Shown here: in pieces, positions 32,434-45,276 of the stretch
How the letters are laid out: every line of letters begins with the position of its first letter
Numbering within the stretch: position 1 is the first letter of the stretch
Origin: Ottelia alismoides
Taxonomy: Eukaryota > Streptophyta > Magnoliopsida > Alismatales > Hydrocharitaceae
NCBI GenBank assembly: GCA_037367405.1
Contig: JAZKJV010005552.1
Span: 310,001-374,000, forward strand
Length of the DNA: 64,000 nucleotides
Direction: 5' to 3'
The notes under the pieces: generated by a model
Database searches by the model: none
Told to the model about the DNA's origin: nothing
The model's input: the letters and a program-made list of their open reading frames with translations, nothing else
Translations under genes and position numbers: made by a program

Positions 32434-33930
32434 CCTTCTAGATTAAAGTACATCTAACTCAAGAAGAGGAGGTGGAGAAGAGAATGGATGGTAACCAATA
32501 TAGCACATATCCTAAGATGCATGGAAAGTGTAGCCAAGTCATCCGGCTGCAGGATCACATGAGTGTTTGCCTTGAAATCTCAAGGATGCTTATTGAGTAC
32601 TTGCATTCTCCGATGGGAGCTGATTTTTCTTGATTTTCGCATGTCTATTTTTTGGATTTTTTATTTTTGCATCTTTTATACTATATAAAACAACATTTCT
32701 ATAAGGATGTTTTCCTCTTAAGCCAGTAGATTACCCCTCTTTTGAAGCATTATTGCAACCTACAATATCATGTAATTAGACCTCATGTCTACTGGATTGG
32801 GTTTGGGTTAAATGGGCAAAAATGTGACTTTCGATGTTTCCATTGCCTTGTATCCCATGCCGGTAAATCCAGTCCTCTACCACTTCAATTGAGTTGAGCA
32901 ATATGCAAGGTGCATGTCTGCAAGTTAGGTCACTGTCAACTAATGCGTGTGTTCTGAAACATTCCACATAGGCAGTCAAAATGACACTAAACCAAGTCTT
33001 GTGGTCTCAAAGAATTAAGTCTAGTAGACCTGAAGTGCCACAATTTCAGTTCCTTTAAAGTACATGTGATTAAGTGGATTAAGGTCCAACCAAGTTCCAA
33101 TCTTTGAATTTTATTTAGACTTTTTAGATTATCATCATAAATCTGAAAAACGTCAAATGCCGTGCAGTGCACAAAAATATTTTTGTGATGCAATTTTCTG
33201 ATTTTGAACTTTTTATTGGTTTTTTTTAAAAATGCATATTTTTATACAATTTTTTAAAATATTTTTCAAAAATTTATAAGTATTTGGTTTTGCAGATTAT
33301 AGAAATATTCAAAAAAAAATGCAAAATTAGTACAAGAAAGATGTGTGTCAATACACAGGAGCATCCTATTATTCACAAGAATTAGGATTTAAGGATTTGC
33401 ACCCATTAGTTATTTACAATATTATGTGCAGAGTTTATAAAGAACTTTTATTTGTCTGGGTTATGTATGGCGTTCTCAAAATTGTTTGAAATGGTTTTTA
33501 CAAAGATTTTGAAAACTTTGTTTTGCAAATAGTTGGTTAAATAATTTTCAAATTTTTACAAATTTTAAATTTCATTTTGCAAAGATTTTCAAATAGTATG
33601 CATAGATTTTTCAATGTATTTTTGAAACCCTTTTCAAAATAATATGCAAAGATTTTCAGAACATATTATTCAAACAAAAGAAAGAAATTTTTACAAACAA
33701 AACATTTTTACAAAGATTTGAAAATATTTTACAAAATATTTTCCAAACAGTTTTCAAACAATTTTTCAAAGAGATTTTTCAGCCATTTTCAAACATTTTG
33801 CAAAACATTTTTAGCCAGTTTATTAACCATATTTGCAAAGAATTTTGATGTGTGTTTTTATTAATTTGCCATATTTTTGGAAGACACAAGTACTAGTTAT
33901 GGTTAAATAGATACAATGTATATATGTCAT
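32434..33930 (-). other. E3 3' untranslated region, left part
   Basis: Reverse complement aligns with E1 404-1470, including TGACATATATACATTG..accataactagtac after hairpin 4, ctcttaagccagtag (complement near 32715; E1 1245-1262), and gaatggatggtaacc near 32485 (E1 1410). The frames 32776-32979 and 32987-33193 on - are not conserved elsewhere. Confidence 0.7.
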
Positions 33931-34003
33931 CCCTATACTTGGCTTGAGTTGTGTCGTCATAGATCGAAGAGAAAAGGAAGACATAACTCGTACTAAATAT
34001 AAG
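33931..34003 (-). repeat. E3 hairpin 4, long loop
   Basis: The right arm on - is GCCAAGTATAGGG (complement of 33931-33943). The left arm (33992-34003) is decayed. An inner pair GAGTTATGTC / GACACAACTC (33980-33989 with 33946-33955) is 9 of 10 complementary. Its position before TGACATATATAC matches hairpin 4 of E1 and E2. Confidence 0.5.
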
Positions 34004-34055
34004 AAAGTCTATACTTACAACGACAGAATAACGGATGAGAAGTCAACTGTCCCCC

Positions 34056-34083
34056 ATACTTAGGATCAATTAATCCTAAGTAT
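34056..34083 (-). repeat. E3 hairpin 3
   Basis: ATACTTAGGAT (34056-34066) and ATCCTAAGTAT (34073-34083), perfect 11 bp with a 6-nt loop. On - the right arm continues as AAGTATGGGGGAC. Confidence 0.85.
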
Positions 34084-34161
34084 AGAAGATTGTACACAAA
34101 GCAGGGAAGGTCGAGTGTGGGAATGAATAAATAACTAAATTAGCAGCTCATCCTATCTCCC

Positions 34162-34193
34162 CTATACATAGGGTAAAATATTCCTAAGTATAG
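34162..34193 (-). repeat. E3 hairpin 2
   Basis: CTATACATAGG (34162-34172) and CCTAAGTATAG (34183-34193), 10 of 11 paired. On - it continues into GGGGAGA. Confidence 0.75.
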
Positions 34194-34264
34194 AAATAAT
34201 GTCAAGAGTTGAGGAGACATGCGAGGGGATTAAAGAATGAACACCCATATACAGTCATCCTCCC

Positions 34265-34295
34265 TATGCTTAAGATGAAGTATATACTAAGTATA
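34265..34295 (-). repeat. E3 hairpin 1 (decayed)
   Basis: Arms 34265-34276 and 34284-34295 are about 9 of 12 complementary. On - the right arm ends in CATAGGGAGG. Confidence 0.5.
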
Positions 34296-34370
34296 AATGA
34301 AAGAATGAACAATGAAATGAAGAAAATAGGAAAATAATTAACTAATTAAACATGTTTTTGATATCCTCAT

Positions 34371-35700
34371 CTAAATCTTCAGATTCTCTGTAAAATCTGC
34401 ATTGTAGACCACCTGAATGGAGTCAACCACGGACAAGAAGGTATCATGTTCAATATAAGGCTTTAGAAGTTGTTTGTTGATGATGAAAGGTTGTGCGTCA
34501 ACTGACAAACCAGATATGATTATACTTTCATTGTCACGCACATTCTTCACTATGAACGACCCAGTCCACTTGCTCTTCAACTTACCTGAGAATAGTATCA
34601 ACTTTGCATAAACAACCAGACCTTCTGACCAAGTTCGAAAGTCTTGCGGCAGATGTGCATGTCGTGCAACTTCTTGACCTTCTCCTTGGACATCAGGTTA
34701 TTGGCGTATGCATAGTTACGGAACTTGAGAAGTCTGTTCAGATATAGCTTTATGTATTTTACCACTTTCTTCTGATCTAAATTACATATATTAATTTCCC
34801 ATAATAATCTATGAATCAGCTCGACGGGAAAATGGCATGGCTTGCCATATACTATGTGGCAGGGAGACATTCCCAAATGTGAATTGTATGTTGTCCCATA
34901 GGCCTAGAGAATGGAATCAAGTAGTTGAGATCGGTTCTTTCTGTCTGAATGTGCAAGCTTTTTGAGAACCATATTGATTTCCCTATTAGAACATTCTGCC
35001 AAGTCATTAAATGGTTGCTTGTATGGAGAAGCTACTCGTTGTTCTATGCAGTATTCATGAGTCATCTTCTTCACTTCTTTGTTGATAAAATGGCTACTCT
35101 CATCTGATATCAGAATTTTTGGGATCCTGAACCTTGCAATGATGTTTTCTTTTAGAAACTGGCAGACCGTGCAATTGTCGACGGCTCGGGTTGTGATCAA
35201 CAACTCATGTAGTCGACATCAAGTAGAATATACACATAGCTCTGGATGTTGGGAAACTGGCCCATGAAGTCAATGCACCATTCGTAGAATATGTCAGAGA
35301 TCTGAATGTACTTCAAGGGCATCGTGTCTCTCATTTCAATGGTGACACACATCTTCTAACAATCAGTACACTTTTTCACAAAATCTTCTGCATCTTTGAA
35401 AAAGATCAGCCATCAGAGGCCACATTGAATCATCTTTGCTATCGTACTCTTTTTATAGTGATGTCCTTCGGATTCTCTCCTATGACAATAATCGAGGACA
35501 TTGTGAACATCCTCATGATGAATGATCTCTCTCCAAATGTAACATGCCCCTCACGAAAGAGATATGGATCCTCCCATTGATAGAAATGAATATCCAATAA
35601 AAATTTGTCGACCTTCAATTTTGGCCAATTTTGTGGAGTTCTCTTGGATAGAAGATATTTCACAATATCAATGAACTAGGGGAGCGAGGCGATTGAGAGA
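34371..35700 (-). pseudogene. E3 integrase, Athila type
   Basis: On - the pieces run 35663-35439 (N-terminal segment with a DIHFYQWEDPYLFREG motif), a decayed zinc-binding stretch, 35203-34904 (core with ILISDESSHFINKEV around the second catalytic Asp and AECSNREI holding the Glu), 34876-34598 (GMSPCHIVYGKPCHFPVELIH) and 34601-34371 (C-terminal GKLKSKWTGSF..). This order and these motifs follow Athila integrase, which inserts the cDNA. The usual SDGGTHF reads SDESSHF. At least three stops or frame changes separate the pieces. Confidence 0.75.
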
Positions 35701-35774
35701 ATATCCTCATTTGGAAAGGTTTCAATGATCAGTATCAGGCAATACTTAGGAACATTGTGTTCTTGCAATCTTGA

Positions 35775-36060
35775 TCAATAGTCTGTCACCACATTTTTAA
35801 CTCCAGATTTATAACAGATTTCAAGATCGAATTCCTGGAGCAGAAGGATCCATCTAAATTGCCTTGGTTTGGCATACTTGTTATCTTGCAAGTACCTGAT
35901 AGCATAATGGTTTGTATAGATAATAATTTTGAATGCGAGCAAATGAGATTTGAACTTCCCCATGGCGAAGACAACTACAAGAAGCTATTTATCATTAGCT
36001 ATATAATTCTTTTGTGCTTCATCGAGAGTTATGTTGGCATGTTGGCATAGTAAATCACAA
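35775..36060 (-). pseudogene. E3 RNase H domain
   Basis: Frame 35963-35775 carries KPRQFRWILLLQEFDLEI and IYTNHYAIRYL. In the family the second reads YTDHAALKYL, so the Asp is changed to Asn (one G-to-A change). RNase H removes template RNA during cDNA synthesis. Upstream (to 36060) a decayed AQKNYIANDK..LLVVVFA segment matches the family's NYTTTEKELLAVVFA. Confidence 0.7.
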
Positions 36061-37259
36061 ATGGAAGATCGTTTCTTCTCTAACCTAGAACCACTCCAAT
36101 GACATAGTCTGAAGCATGTCATGATCTCAAATGGTAGAGACCAATTTGGTAGTTGAAAAATAAGGGCCTAGGTGATTAGATCTTTCAATTAATTAAAGGC
36201 TTGGAGAACTATGGCATCAACTATGAAATCTACCTCCTTTCCCAGAAGCTCAGTCAGCAGTCGGGCAATTTTGCTGAAATTATTGGTAAATCTTCGATAG
36301 AATCTCACATGCCCAAGGAATGACCAGACTTGGTTCAGATTTGTGGGTTTCTATAGCTTTGAAATGACATCTGCCTTTGTAAGATCGATCTCCATGCCAC
36401 GTTTCAAGATGACATGGCCTAGCATGATCCCTTTGTTTACCATAAAATGGCTCTTCTCCCACGAGAGCACCAAGTTGTCTTCACATCATCTTTTCAGGAC
36501 TCGGTCTAAATAGAATAAGCAATGATCAAAGTTATTCATCGTAGATCGAGAAATCATCCATAAACAGTTCAAGAAAACTACTAACTATATCTGTGAAAAC
36601 TGCAAACATGCACCTCTGAATGGTCGCAGGAGCATTGCATAATTCGAAGGGCATCCTGCGAAAGGCATATATCCCAAATGGACAAGTGAAGTTAGTTTTT
36701 TATTGGCCTTATACAGTGATTGCAACCAGATTATATCCAAAATATCCATCCAAGAAGCAAAAATACTCCTTTGTGGCCATTCTTTTAACTATTTGATTGA
36801 TGAAGGGAAGTGGAAAATGATCCTTCTTGCTTGCTTAGTTCAACCATCCGCAATCGACACAAATACACCATGATGTAGGAACTCCGATTGCGATATTCTC
36901 TCCTTCGTGGTTCTTCAAAATAGTGACCTTGACTTTTTAGCACAACATGCAAGGGGCTCACTCATTTGCAGACGAAGATGGGATAGCCCGCATCACACCA
37001 TTTTGTAATCTCATTCATAACAACCTCCCAGAGATTCTGATATAATCTTCTTACAAATTCGTAGGAGACTTGTATATTCTCCAAGTAGATGTGAACATAA
37101 TGATGGGTTGATCCCACAGAGATCGAAAATTTTCCAGCCAATGGCCATACGGTTTCTTTCTTGAACTTGGAGCAGACGAGATTCTTGTTCCTGAGTTAGT
37201 TGGAAATTGATGATCATGGTAAACATGTTTTCCTCACCTGCATGGAAGGCGTACTTCAT
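36061..37259 (-). pseudogene. E3 reverse transcriptase, FMDD active site
   Basis: The active-site codons for FMDD lie at 36564-36553, inside ELFMDDFSIYDE. Downstream on - are NLVLSWEKSHFMVNKGIMLGH, SFLGHVRFYRRF and the RNase H connection. Upstream are segments near 36650 (PFAGCPSNY..; family PFGLCNAP) and the N-terminal frame 37259-37011. Met rather than Val in the active-site box is typical of Athila. Many stops break the frame, so no enzyme can be made. Confidence 0.75.
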
Positions 37260-37292
37260 GTTTGTTGGAATCTACTTAAGCTCTAGTACAAT

Positions 37293-37601
37293 CTAAACTT
37301 TATCATTAGTAGCCTCTATGGATGTGCAGGGCATTGGTGGTGTCAGATCTGTTGATTGTACATTGTCAACATTTGTCAGTTTAAGCTCTAAATCTATAGA
37401 TGCACAAAAATTTTCAATGATTGAATCTTTTTCATAAAATTCTACAATAATATGCTCTTCCTTTGCTAAGGACGTGTGACCATCAATCAGTTCACCTAGA
37501 ATATCAGCAAATATATCATCTTCTGAGATATAGGGGAAGTCGACTGTACTATCCACTCCTTCCTCGGTAGAGAGGAATTCATGGGTCTCAATATCATACA
37601 T
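37293..37601 (-). pseudogene. E3 protease-RT linker
   Basis: Open frame of 102 residues rich in acidic residues between protease and RT, ending just before the VLELK..KYAFHAG segment that opens the RT region in Athila. It is part of the former polyprotein and has no catalytic motif. Confidence 0.5.
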
Positions 37602-37688
37602 AAAAATATTTGTATCTCAGGTTTCAGCAAGATATTCACATTCTTTTATATGCTCTGAAGACACTCCCGCATTTGATGTAGATTCTAT

Positions 37689-38050
37689 CTATTTTGGCAC
37701 ATGGATCATCTGAATGGGTACCTTGTTGCTGTTCAAGCTAAGGATAATCTGTCTGATGTCGTAGTCCACCACTACTTCAGCTATTCGAAGGAACGACCGT
37801 CCGAGTAAAACGGGGGTGTGCAAAAGAAGAGTTGAGGTGTCCATATCCAATGCAATCAAGTCCACAGGGAACTCCATTCCATGAATAGTGACAATGACGT
37901 CCTCCAAAATTCCTCGGGGCTGCTTTTTTTAAGTGTCTGCAAATTATAGAATAATACTTGTTGATTTTAGCGGTCTCAACCCAAATTCCTTTAGTAATGA
38001 AGTAGGCATTAAGTTAATTATCAATCTGTTTTCTAGAAGAGTTCAGTAGA
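37689..38050 (-). pseudogene. E3 aspartic protease
   Basis: On - the frame holds LMPTSLLKEFGLRPLKS, then RGILEDVIVTIHGMEFPVDLIALDMD and LLGRSFLRIAEVVVDY. This is the Athila/gypsy protease pattern (NLMPLS..LGL, PRGILEDV, ILGRPFL). The catalytic Asp region expected just upstream (DLGAS) is replaced by an unrelated reading, so the site is lost. It would cleave the gag-pol polyprotein. Confidence 0.7.
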
Positions 38051-39567
38051 ACTCTTGATCAAACATTGTCCATCGGATGAAAGGGGCTCCCATGTCTTTC
38101 TTCTTTCTAGGGATATTGTCGATTACATTAATTGTAGTCACTGTCAGGATATGCTTCACATTTCTCTACCTAGCATAATGTGGATGTCCGTTTGAAGTGC
38201 ATGCCTCTTTTGATACGTTCTTGATGTTTGGCATGTAGTTAATGGCCAATAGTAAAGGAATCTCTACAACAAGATTCTGAATTATTTGAACAACATCTGG
38301 ATCTGACAAGGTATTTTTCAAATTTTTAACTTTTTTATTTTTGTAAAGAGTCGGGAAAAGGAATATATACAGAACCAAAATCAGCAGGAATATTGTTCTA
38401 ATTCACATCAAAATATATGCCCACATCATGTTGTATAACTTGATGATAAAAAATAATCTTCATCCATCTGAGGTGATGAGCATCCCAAAATAGCAAATGG
38501 AATGCCATCGACTGACTATGGATCGGCTACATCAATGGTCCTCTCCGTTATTGGTCGGCTTATGCTTCGGCTGGTATTGTCCACTTTTTGTCATTTTTGA
38601 ATTTTTTCATTTTTTGAGGCTTTGTTGGTGCTACTCCTTCTTCTTCTTCCTCAGTTGGTATCTTATTAAAAAACCATTAAAAAACAACAAATGAGTTTTC
38701 TATCTCGGTATCTTATTTACTATATGAATTAACTACGAAATTATAAAAAACCATTAAAAATACAAAAATAGAGTTTGTTATCTCTATATCTTATTTACTA
38801 TATATATATATATTACTTATTAAAATTATTTTTTTGGAATTTTTGAGTTATTTAGCTATTTTTTAAATCCAAAACAATAATTTGTATATTATTACTCACT
38901 ATTTTCCTATTTTTATTCCATAAAAATACAAAAAATAGCAAAAAATCTAGAAAATATTAAAAATAGTACAAATATAAAAAGACAAAAAGAATGTATTTTG
39001 GTATTTTAAGTATTTACAGGTATATTTATATCTATACTAGATTATACTATATTATTATACCTATATTTACATTCTTTATAGTTATTATTATTATAAACAT
39101 CAAAATATTTTGTTGATACCCTCAAAAAATTAAAAAATTGATGTATCTTAGGGTATCTTCCGGATTTTGGCCTTATTGTATTTATTTATTATATATATTC
39201 TACCTATATCATATATATACTTATGTTATATCTAATTAGAAAAAGAAGAAAATTAAAATCGAAAATATAAAAATATAAAACTATAAAACCTAATAACAAA
39301 AATATATAAATTAAAATTTCCAAGAAATCACATAAAACCCGCTAAAAATAAAAAAACTGCATAAAAACAACAAAATAATTAGTATCCTTCTTTTTGCCAA
39401 TTTTTGTTGTCGGTTCCCCTTGCTCCCTATGTTTGACACTTTACATACTTACATTGTACGATCGTTTTGTAGAGTTATAATAAATTTTAACTCCATATTT
39501 TTTCTTAGCATTTCTTTATCTTTTGGGGGTTAATTGTTGTCTGATTCAGGTTTCATGAGCAGTCACC
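38051..39567 (-). other. E3 gag-pol junction with AT-rich block
   Basis: The first part continues the decayed protease upstream region (frame 38378-38166). About 38690-39520 is very AT-rich with short A/T repeats and no frame. It looks like an insertion or heavily decayed sequence between gag and protease. Confidence 0.4.
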
Positions 39568-40734
39568 TCATTGACATGCCTTGTAAGGATATTTTAAACT
39601 CTTGAAACCAGCTTTCACAATAAGCTGATCTAGTTTGTCCGAATTTTGGGTCCTATGTTTGATCACGGCGAGTTTCTCAATGTCATGTGATCGCTTCTCA
39701 TTGATATCCACCTTGGACAGGTGCCTCTCAATAATGTTAAGTTTTGAGCTCTCATCCCTATATGGCTCTTGTGATGCTGCCATATGAATAGATTTTGGTG
39801 AGTCTGCGGTTGTCTCTAAAAGATCGGGACAATGAAAAGGTAGCTTCTCCTTTTGCCATATCATCAAAAATCTACCATATGATGTCCTCATCTTTGTTAA
39901 AATGAGACACACTACAAGTGGTATCGATGAGCTTCTGACTTTCAGTGGTAAGTCAACCGAAGTAATGTTGGACCAGAGTGGTTTGAGTGATGTCGTAATT
40001 TGGACACTTCTCTTTCAAATTAGTAAACCTCTCCCAAGCCTCATGAATTGACTCATGGGTGGCTTGGGTGAAGTTAGTAATACGAGCATGCATCTGATTA
40101 AGTCGCTCTAGAGGATAGAACTTGTGTAGAAAAACAGACTTCAGTTCCTCCCAAGTGGTGACAACTTTCCCCAAATGATTATTCCAATGAAGATCCTTAT
40201 CCTGAAGGTTGAATGGGAATGTCATCATTTTGACTACACCTAATGATAAGTTGGGGTAGTACGTGGATCCGTAGATGCTCCCAAACTATTGGAGATGGAT
40301 ATATGATTCCGCATTTATGTTCTCGAGGAGGGTGGGAAGCAAAACCAAGAGTTGAGGCTTCAACTCAAAATGGGAATGGATACCAGGTACATTTTGTCAT
40401 ATGTCCGTCTATGGGTTTGTACGTCTCCTTGAGGATTCAGCTTGGGAACCTCTCCTCTTAGCTTATCTTCCTTCCCTCCATCAACTCCACCTATGAGTTC
40501 TTCTTCTTCTCCTCCTCCTAATTGGTTTCTCCTTCTCCTCGGATCATTCAGCATGTCCTGAAAGGAAACCTGGACTAATGCCTGGTTGGTGAGCTGATGT
40601 TGGATTGCTTGTATGGAGGCAATAAGTCGGGCATTCACCGCATTTTGATCCAACTGCTGGCCTAACTGCAGTTGTGAACGTTGAGGTCCATTTCCATTCA
40701 GAGCCATCTTTGTATCAGAATCTAAATCATACAA
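39568..40734 (-). pseudogene. E3 gag, Athila type
   Basis: Three frames on -: 40734-40360 (N-terminal part with Gln-rich LQLGQQLDQNAVNARL and a basic segment), 40228-39953 (capsid core with MTFPFNLQDKDLHWNNHLG, TTWEELKSVFLHKFYP and IHEAWERFTNLKEKCPNYD) and 39912-39568 (C-terminal part with a Lys-rich end). The core matches the retrotransposon gag domain closely. Frame changes separate the pieces. The 5' leader upstream is split by E4. Confidence 0.8.
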
Positions 40735-41028
40735 AATCTTTGGCTCCAGATCGAGCTCCTGATCTACAAATGGAATAATACCCCAATTAGTCTGAATTGA
40801 AGCATTAGATATGGAAAATCATTATGTCTTAAGGTCAACTCAAAATTTCATTAAGGTTGGAGATGTATATGGAGTGAAATCAATATCCACCCAAAATGGA
40901 CAAGAGTGGTTCCTGTTTATTGAAAAAGGTGGGGAGTTTGGAGAGCAGTTCACGGAGTCCAAACCATGATCTTCGGAATTACCCCGAATTATTGGAGAGG
41001 TCGACCGCTTGGAATCGGTATGGATGTC

Positions 41029-41033
41029 AACAG
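41029..41033 (+). repeat. E4 target-site duplication, left
   Basis: aacag, against aatag at 51484-51488: four of five bases equal, with a C/T difference. Confidence 0.6.
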
Positions 41034-43543
41034 TATTAGCAATGTGAGCCCGTGGCGAACAATCCTACAATAAATGTTATTGTAATAAATGATTTATCAA
41101 AAAAAGTTATTGATTATTTTTCACTCCCTTTCTGAGATTGAATGAATGAATGCACTATAAGGTCCCTCTGTACAATAAGGGTTATGTACCATGGCCAACT
41201 TGATGATCATACAGCTGTTGATTCATTGATTGAATCATAGAGGCTGATGCTTGGATGAATATCTAAGGATTTAGATAGAGGACTCATCAAGCATCATCAA
41301 ATCATTGTTAAGTGATGATCTCCAGCCTAAGTAGGAGATGGCAATCCTTTCTCATCTGGCTGATATCTGACTGACCTCTTGATGCAGGTCCTCTACATGG
41401 GAATAGTGATTCGGAGGAGTCAGATTAGTTGAGTCAATGGGTTGACTAAACGAGATCGAGATAACCAAAGACCTATGTTGAATGCTGTCACAACATAGGC
41501 ATGCATCCTCTGACCAGAGACAGATGTGTTGCTATATGTCTCAGTGGGTACATTTGGCAGACCAGTAGGTTGATGACCTAGCCAAGGTCTATACACCGTT
41601 GAGCTGGTGTGCATGTATGGACATATGAGTAATACGATCTCTCAAAGGGATCATACAGGTTCACTTGTGAACCGGAAGACATGATCTCACTCATGAGGTA
41701 TTGGGACTGATCAAATTCCATGCATGGTCGTCATGCTTTGGAAGCATGACATGAATTTGAAGGTAAGATGTATGCTTTGGTAAAGCATATGATCTATACC
41801 AATTCCCAATGACCAAGATTGAGAAACATAATGATCAAACCATGAAGATGACAGAAGTGATCTATATCTTCAGGATGATCATAGGTCTTCCAGTATGTAG
41901 GATGTACAGGTATTGGGAATGCATGAGGGTGATGTGATCATAAATGATTGTATAACCATGACGCTTCCATTCCGAGGGAGTGATGAAATAGGTTTGTATT
42001 TTAGTGACTCCTCTCAATAGAGAGGTGACCTAATCTTAGTCCATGTATTGGACATTGATCTGAATGAGATTCAGATGCAATGAGAAGATTAGATCTACGG
42101 TCTTGATCTGATCAAGCATCTGTGGGAGGTCCATGAGATATGGATTTGAGATGTGATCTCAACATCCAAGTCACTATACGTGGAACAATACAATCTCCCC
42201 GTCCTTATCTCCAACTATCTGGGGAGAAATCGCATTATTCTTGAAAGGGTTCAAGAATAATTCCATAGATCTAAGCATTAGTGACTTGATGATTAAATGT
42301 GATTTAATCATCTTGATGTGTGTGGAAATCATCCAATATAATTAAATGTGATTTAATTATTGTGGATAAGGATAATGTGGATATCAATATCCAATTATTC
42401 ATAATATATTATAAATGTGATTTATAATGTATTAGAGAGAGCTAATTATAATGTATATTTGTTGATTAATTATTAATGTGTATCGGATACACATTGTTTA
42501 ATTAATTGAAAATGTAAAATATATTTTATTTTGGATTGTGAATGTGATTCACAAATTTACAATGGTAAGATTGCAATATTCTCAAAATTAATTTTGAATT
42601 TATTTTGAAGAATAAATCACAAAAAAAGTTGTTGGGAATAATAATGGAGATTTCCATGGAGATTTGCAATCTCATGAGATTTCATGAGATTGCCTCCACA
42701 TGGAAACATGTGGAGGCTACCAAGTCCTATATGGAATCGGTTTTCGTCCACCAAGTTGACATGGGAGATGTAATCTCCATGTTGATTGTCTCCTTATTTG
42801 GTTGATCTAATTTAAGATTGAATTGTGTTTGATTTATCAAATATATTTGATCTAAATTAAATCACAAATTATTGGCTTTTACCAACAACAAACTTGACCA
42901 TTGGATTAAACATAAATCAATATCATCCATTGATTTATGTATCCCATGGATTGAGATCCATGGATCCCAAAACCCTATAAATAGAGAGTAATACCATGCT
43001 CTCTAATGCCATGCTATTAAAAGCACATCTCTCTCTTTTCTCTCACACGTCAACTCTCTCTCCCTCTCCTTAATGGCTGTCCACCAAACCCTAGAGGAGA
43101 AAGCTGTTGAAGCCTTCGCCACTGCGTCGCCGCTTCGACGTTCTTCGGTTCTCCGTCTTCTTGGAGTGTTACGCTCATGAAGAAGACATTCGATCTCGTG
43201 CGACAAGATCAGGAGTTCACCGTGCTTGGATCATCTTGTTGGATTGCGAGGATCCGACGGTTCATCCCCGCGCTCGCAAGTGTCTTCTCCGACGGTCGAA
43301 CTTGAGACAGGAGGTCTCTTTTCGTAGAGACTCGATCAACCACACTTCAAGAGTTATTCCTTTATACTTGTTTTGGTTCTATATGAAACGGTCCGAGAAT
43401 CTTTCTTGGATCATGTGGTTTCATCGCATGAAATTTTTAAATTCTGTTGCATAGAACAACTAGTATGACTAGTCGTTCTACGTCGTATTCGATACGACAA
43501 TCACGCTTACGTGACGCGCTTGAGGATAATACCATATCCTTCA
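41034..43543 (+). mobile_element. E4 5' LTR
   Basis: 2510 bp, aligned end to end with 48970-51483. The first two bases are TA instead of the usual TG (the 3' copy has TG). It ends ..ccttca. It contains a TATA box (42976) and a GC-richer segment (43080-43340) around the expected transcript start. The 115-codon frame at 43107-43454 lies in R/U5 and is not called. Confidence 0.9.
42976..42983 (+). promoter_or_regulatory. TATA box of E4 5' LTR
   Basis: TATAAATA followed by gagag, conserved at 50908-50915 in the 3' LTR. Transcription would start about 30 bases downstream. Confidence 0.7.
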
Positions 43544-43545
43544 AG

Positions 43546-43557
43546 TGGTATCAGAGC
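43546..43557 (+). promoter_or_regulatory. E4 primer-binding site
   Basis: TGGTATCAGAGC two bases after the LTR, complementary to the 3' end of initiator tRNA-Met, the standard primer for plant copia elements. Confidence 0.9.
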
Positions 43558-45276
43558 CAGGTTGAAGGTTTTGGATACGATCTGCAAACCTAGGACGACT
43601 TGTGTTCGTTAAGGTCACGAAAGTTTTTGTCGCATTTGAATTTCACACATTTGTTTAGTGAATAAATTCGTCCCTTTTTAAAATGTTTAAACACAAATTA
43701 ATCACTTGGATTTTGTTTCTCATTAAATAAGGAAATCATAGGATCTGAGTTTACGTAATTTGGATTCCGTTTGCTATAGATATGGTTGTTTTAATGAACA
43801 TGTAATCACTGTTGCGGGAACTGCGAATCTTAACATGATTAATGAGTTAATTACGGTTTTGATCCACCTCTAAATGCGTGAAATATCACCTTAGATTCTG
43901 TCCTAAATCAAATTAGCAATATTTGAAAATTTATTTTGTCTAATTTGGATTTAAATTGATTGAGATATGTTAATTTTAGTGAGTAGGGGTCACTGCTGAA
44001 ATTACAGTTCTAATCAAGAACCATGTGATTGTCAATTAGTGAAATTAATTGTTAATTTCATGAAATAATTGAGGGAAATATTTGAGAAATATTGAAAGAT
44101 GATTATTTCCTTATTTGACTTGGCCTCAACCAATAAATTGATTAGATTTGATCTAGATCATAATTGGAAACACAATCATCAAACTTGATGCTTGAATAGG
44201 ATTGGGAATTTGTGTAGAAAATTTCCTTATAATCAAAAATATTTTGACTATTACTATATGGTATAATTTCGGTTGAAGAACCGATGATCATCTCAAGTAC
44301 AAATTGATCTATCTGGCATTATCCTTTCCTGAGGTGGATATGGTGCCTAGTCGGAGAATATTGGGGTAGCCGGTTGCAACGTATGTGGTATGTCCCACTC
44401 TCGTCGGTACTGGCCATGACAGCGGGTAGGGACTCGATAATGCCGGAGAAAATCAAGATGTATTTTCTAATTATTAAAATTCAAATCAATACGTACTCTG
44501 AGATAATACCATATATATTCAAGTGAAACAATCAAGTTTGTTGATTAAATTGGATTGATAATTAATTTAATGTGAATAAATTAATTATGTCCAATTGAAA
44601 CACTTTATTATGAATAGAGTTGTTATTTCCCTTGGAAGAATTAATTACATGAATATGATTCATAATAATTAATTAAAATTTGAATATGAGGTGGAGGATC
44701 ACATAAGTGACATCCATGGTCTCCCATCAAGGCGAAGGGTTTCGTCGCCATATATTATATGTAGGAGACGCCTGTTCGAAGTGACAGCTCCTGCATACGA
44801 TCCATTTGGATTGGGCTCGTCGCTTCTCGAAAGAGTAAAGACGTATGCGTAGTGACCCCAATATCAAATCCTCATATTATTGGGGCAATATTGGATTGCA
44901 CATAGCGAGTTGTATTCCTGTTGACGGTTGGTTCAATTAATAACAGGTCAACATCACCTTAGGGGTGGTGGGCTCGGGTATTAAAGATCGAATTGTGAAA
45001 TGCAAGTTGGACTTGCAAAGCGGAATGTGTTCTCGCTTCTCTTTATTGGAGTCATAGGTTCTCGTATTATTGGGATATGACAAAGATAAGGAGGAGATCC
45101 CAATTCTTGCTTAAGATATATCGGTAAGTATATCTATTACTCTGAAAGTGATTAAGAGAATAAACTTCCAAGGTTGACAGAGAAAGAACAATTTGATTTA
45201 AAATGCCTTAATCAAACATCATAAATATGAATATATGATTATATGTTCTAATATAGTGCATTCTTAATTTCAGAAA
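43558..45276 (+). other. E4 leader
   Basis: About 1.7 kb between PBS and gag, long for a copia leader. No conserved frame. AT-rich, with a GC-richer patch at 44330-44450 and 44690-44850. Confidence 0.6.

Noticed and set aside
43107..43454. 115-codon frame, repeated at 51048-51233
   Set aside because: Falls in R/U5 of both E4 LTRs. The repeat is due to the LTR duplication, and the frame differs in length between copies.
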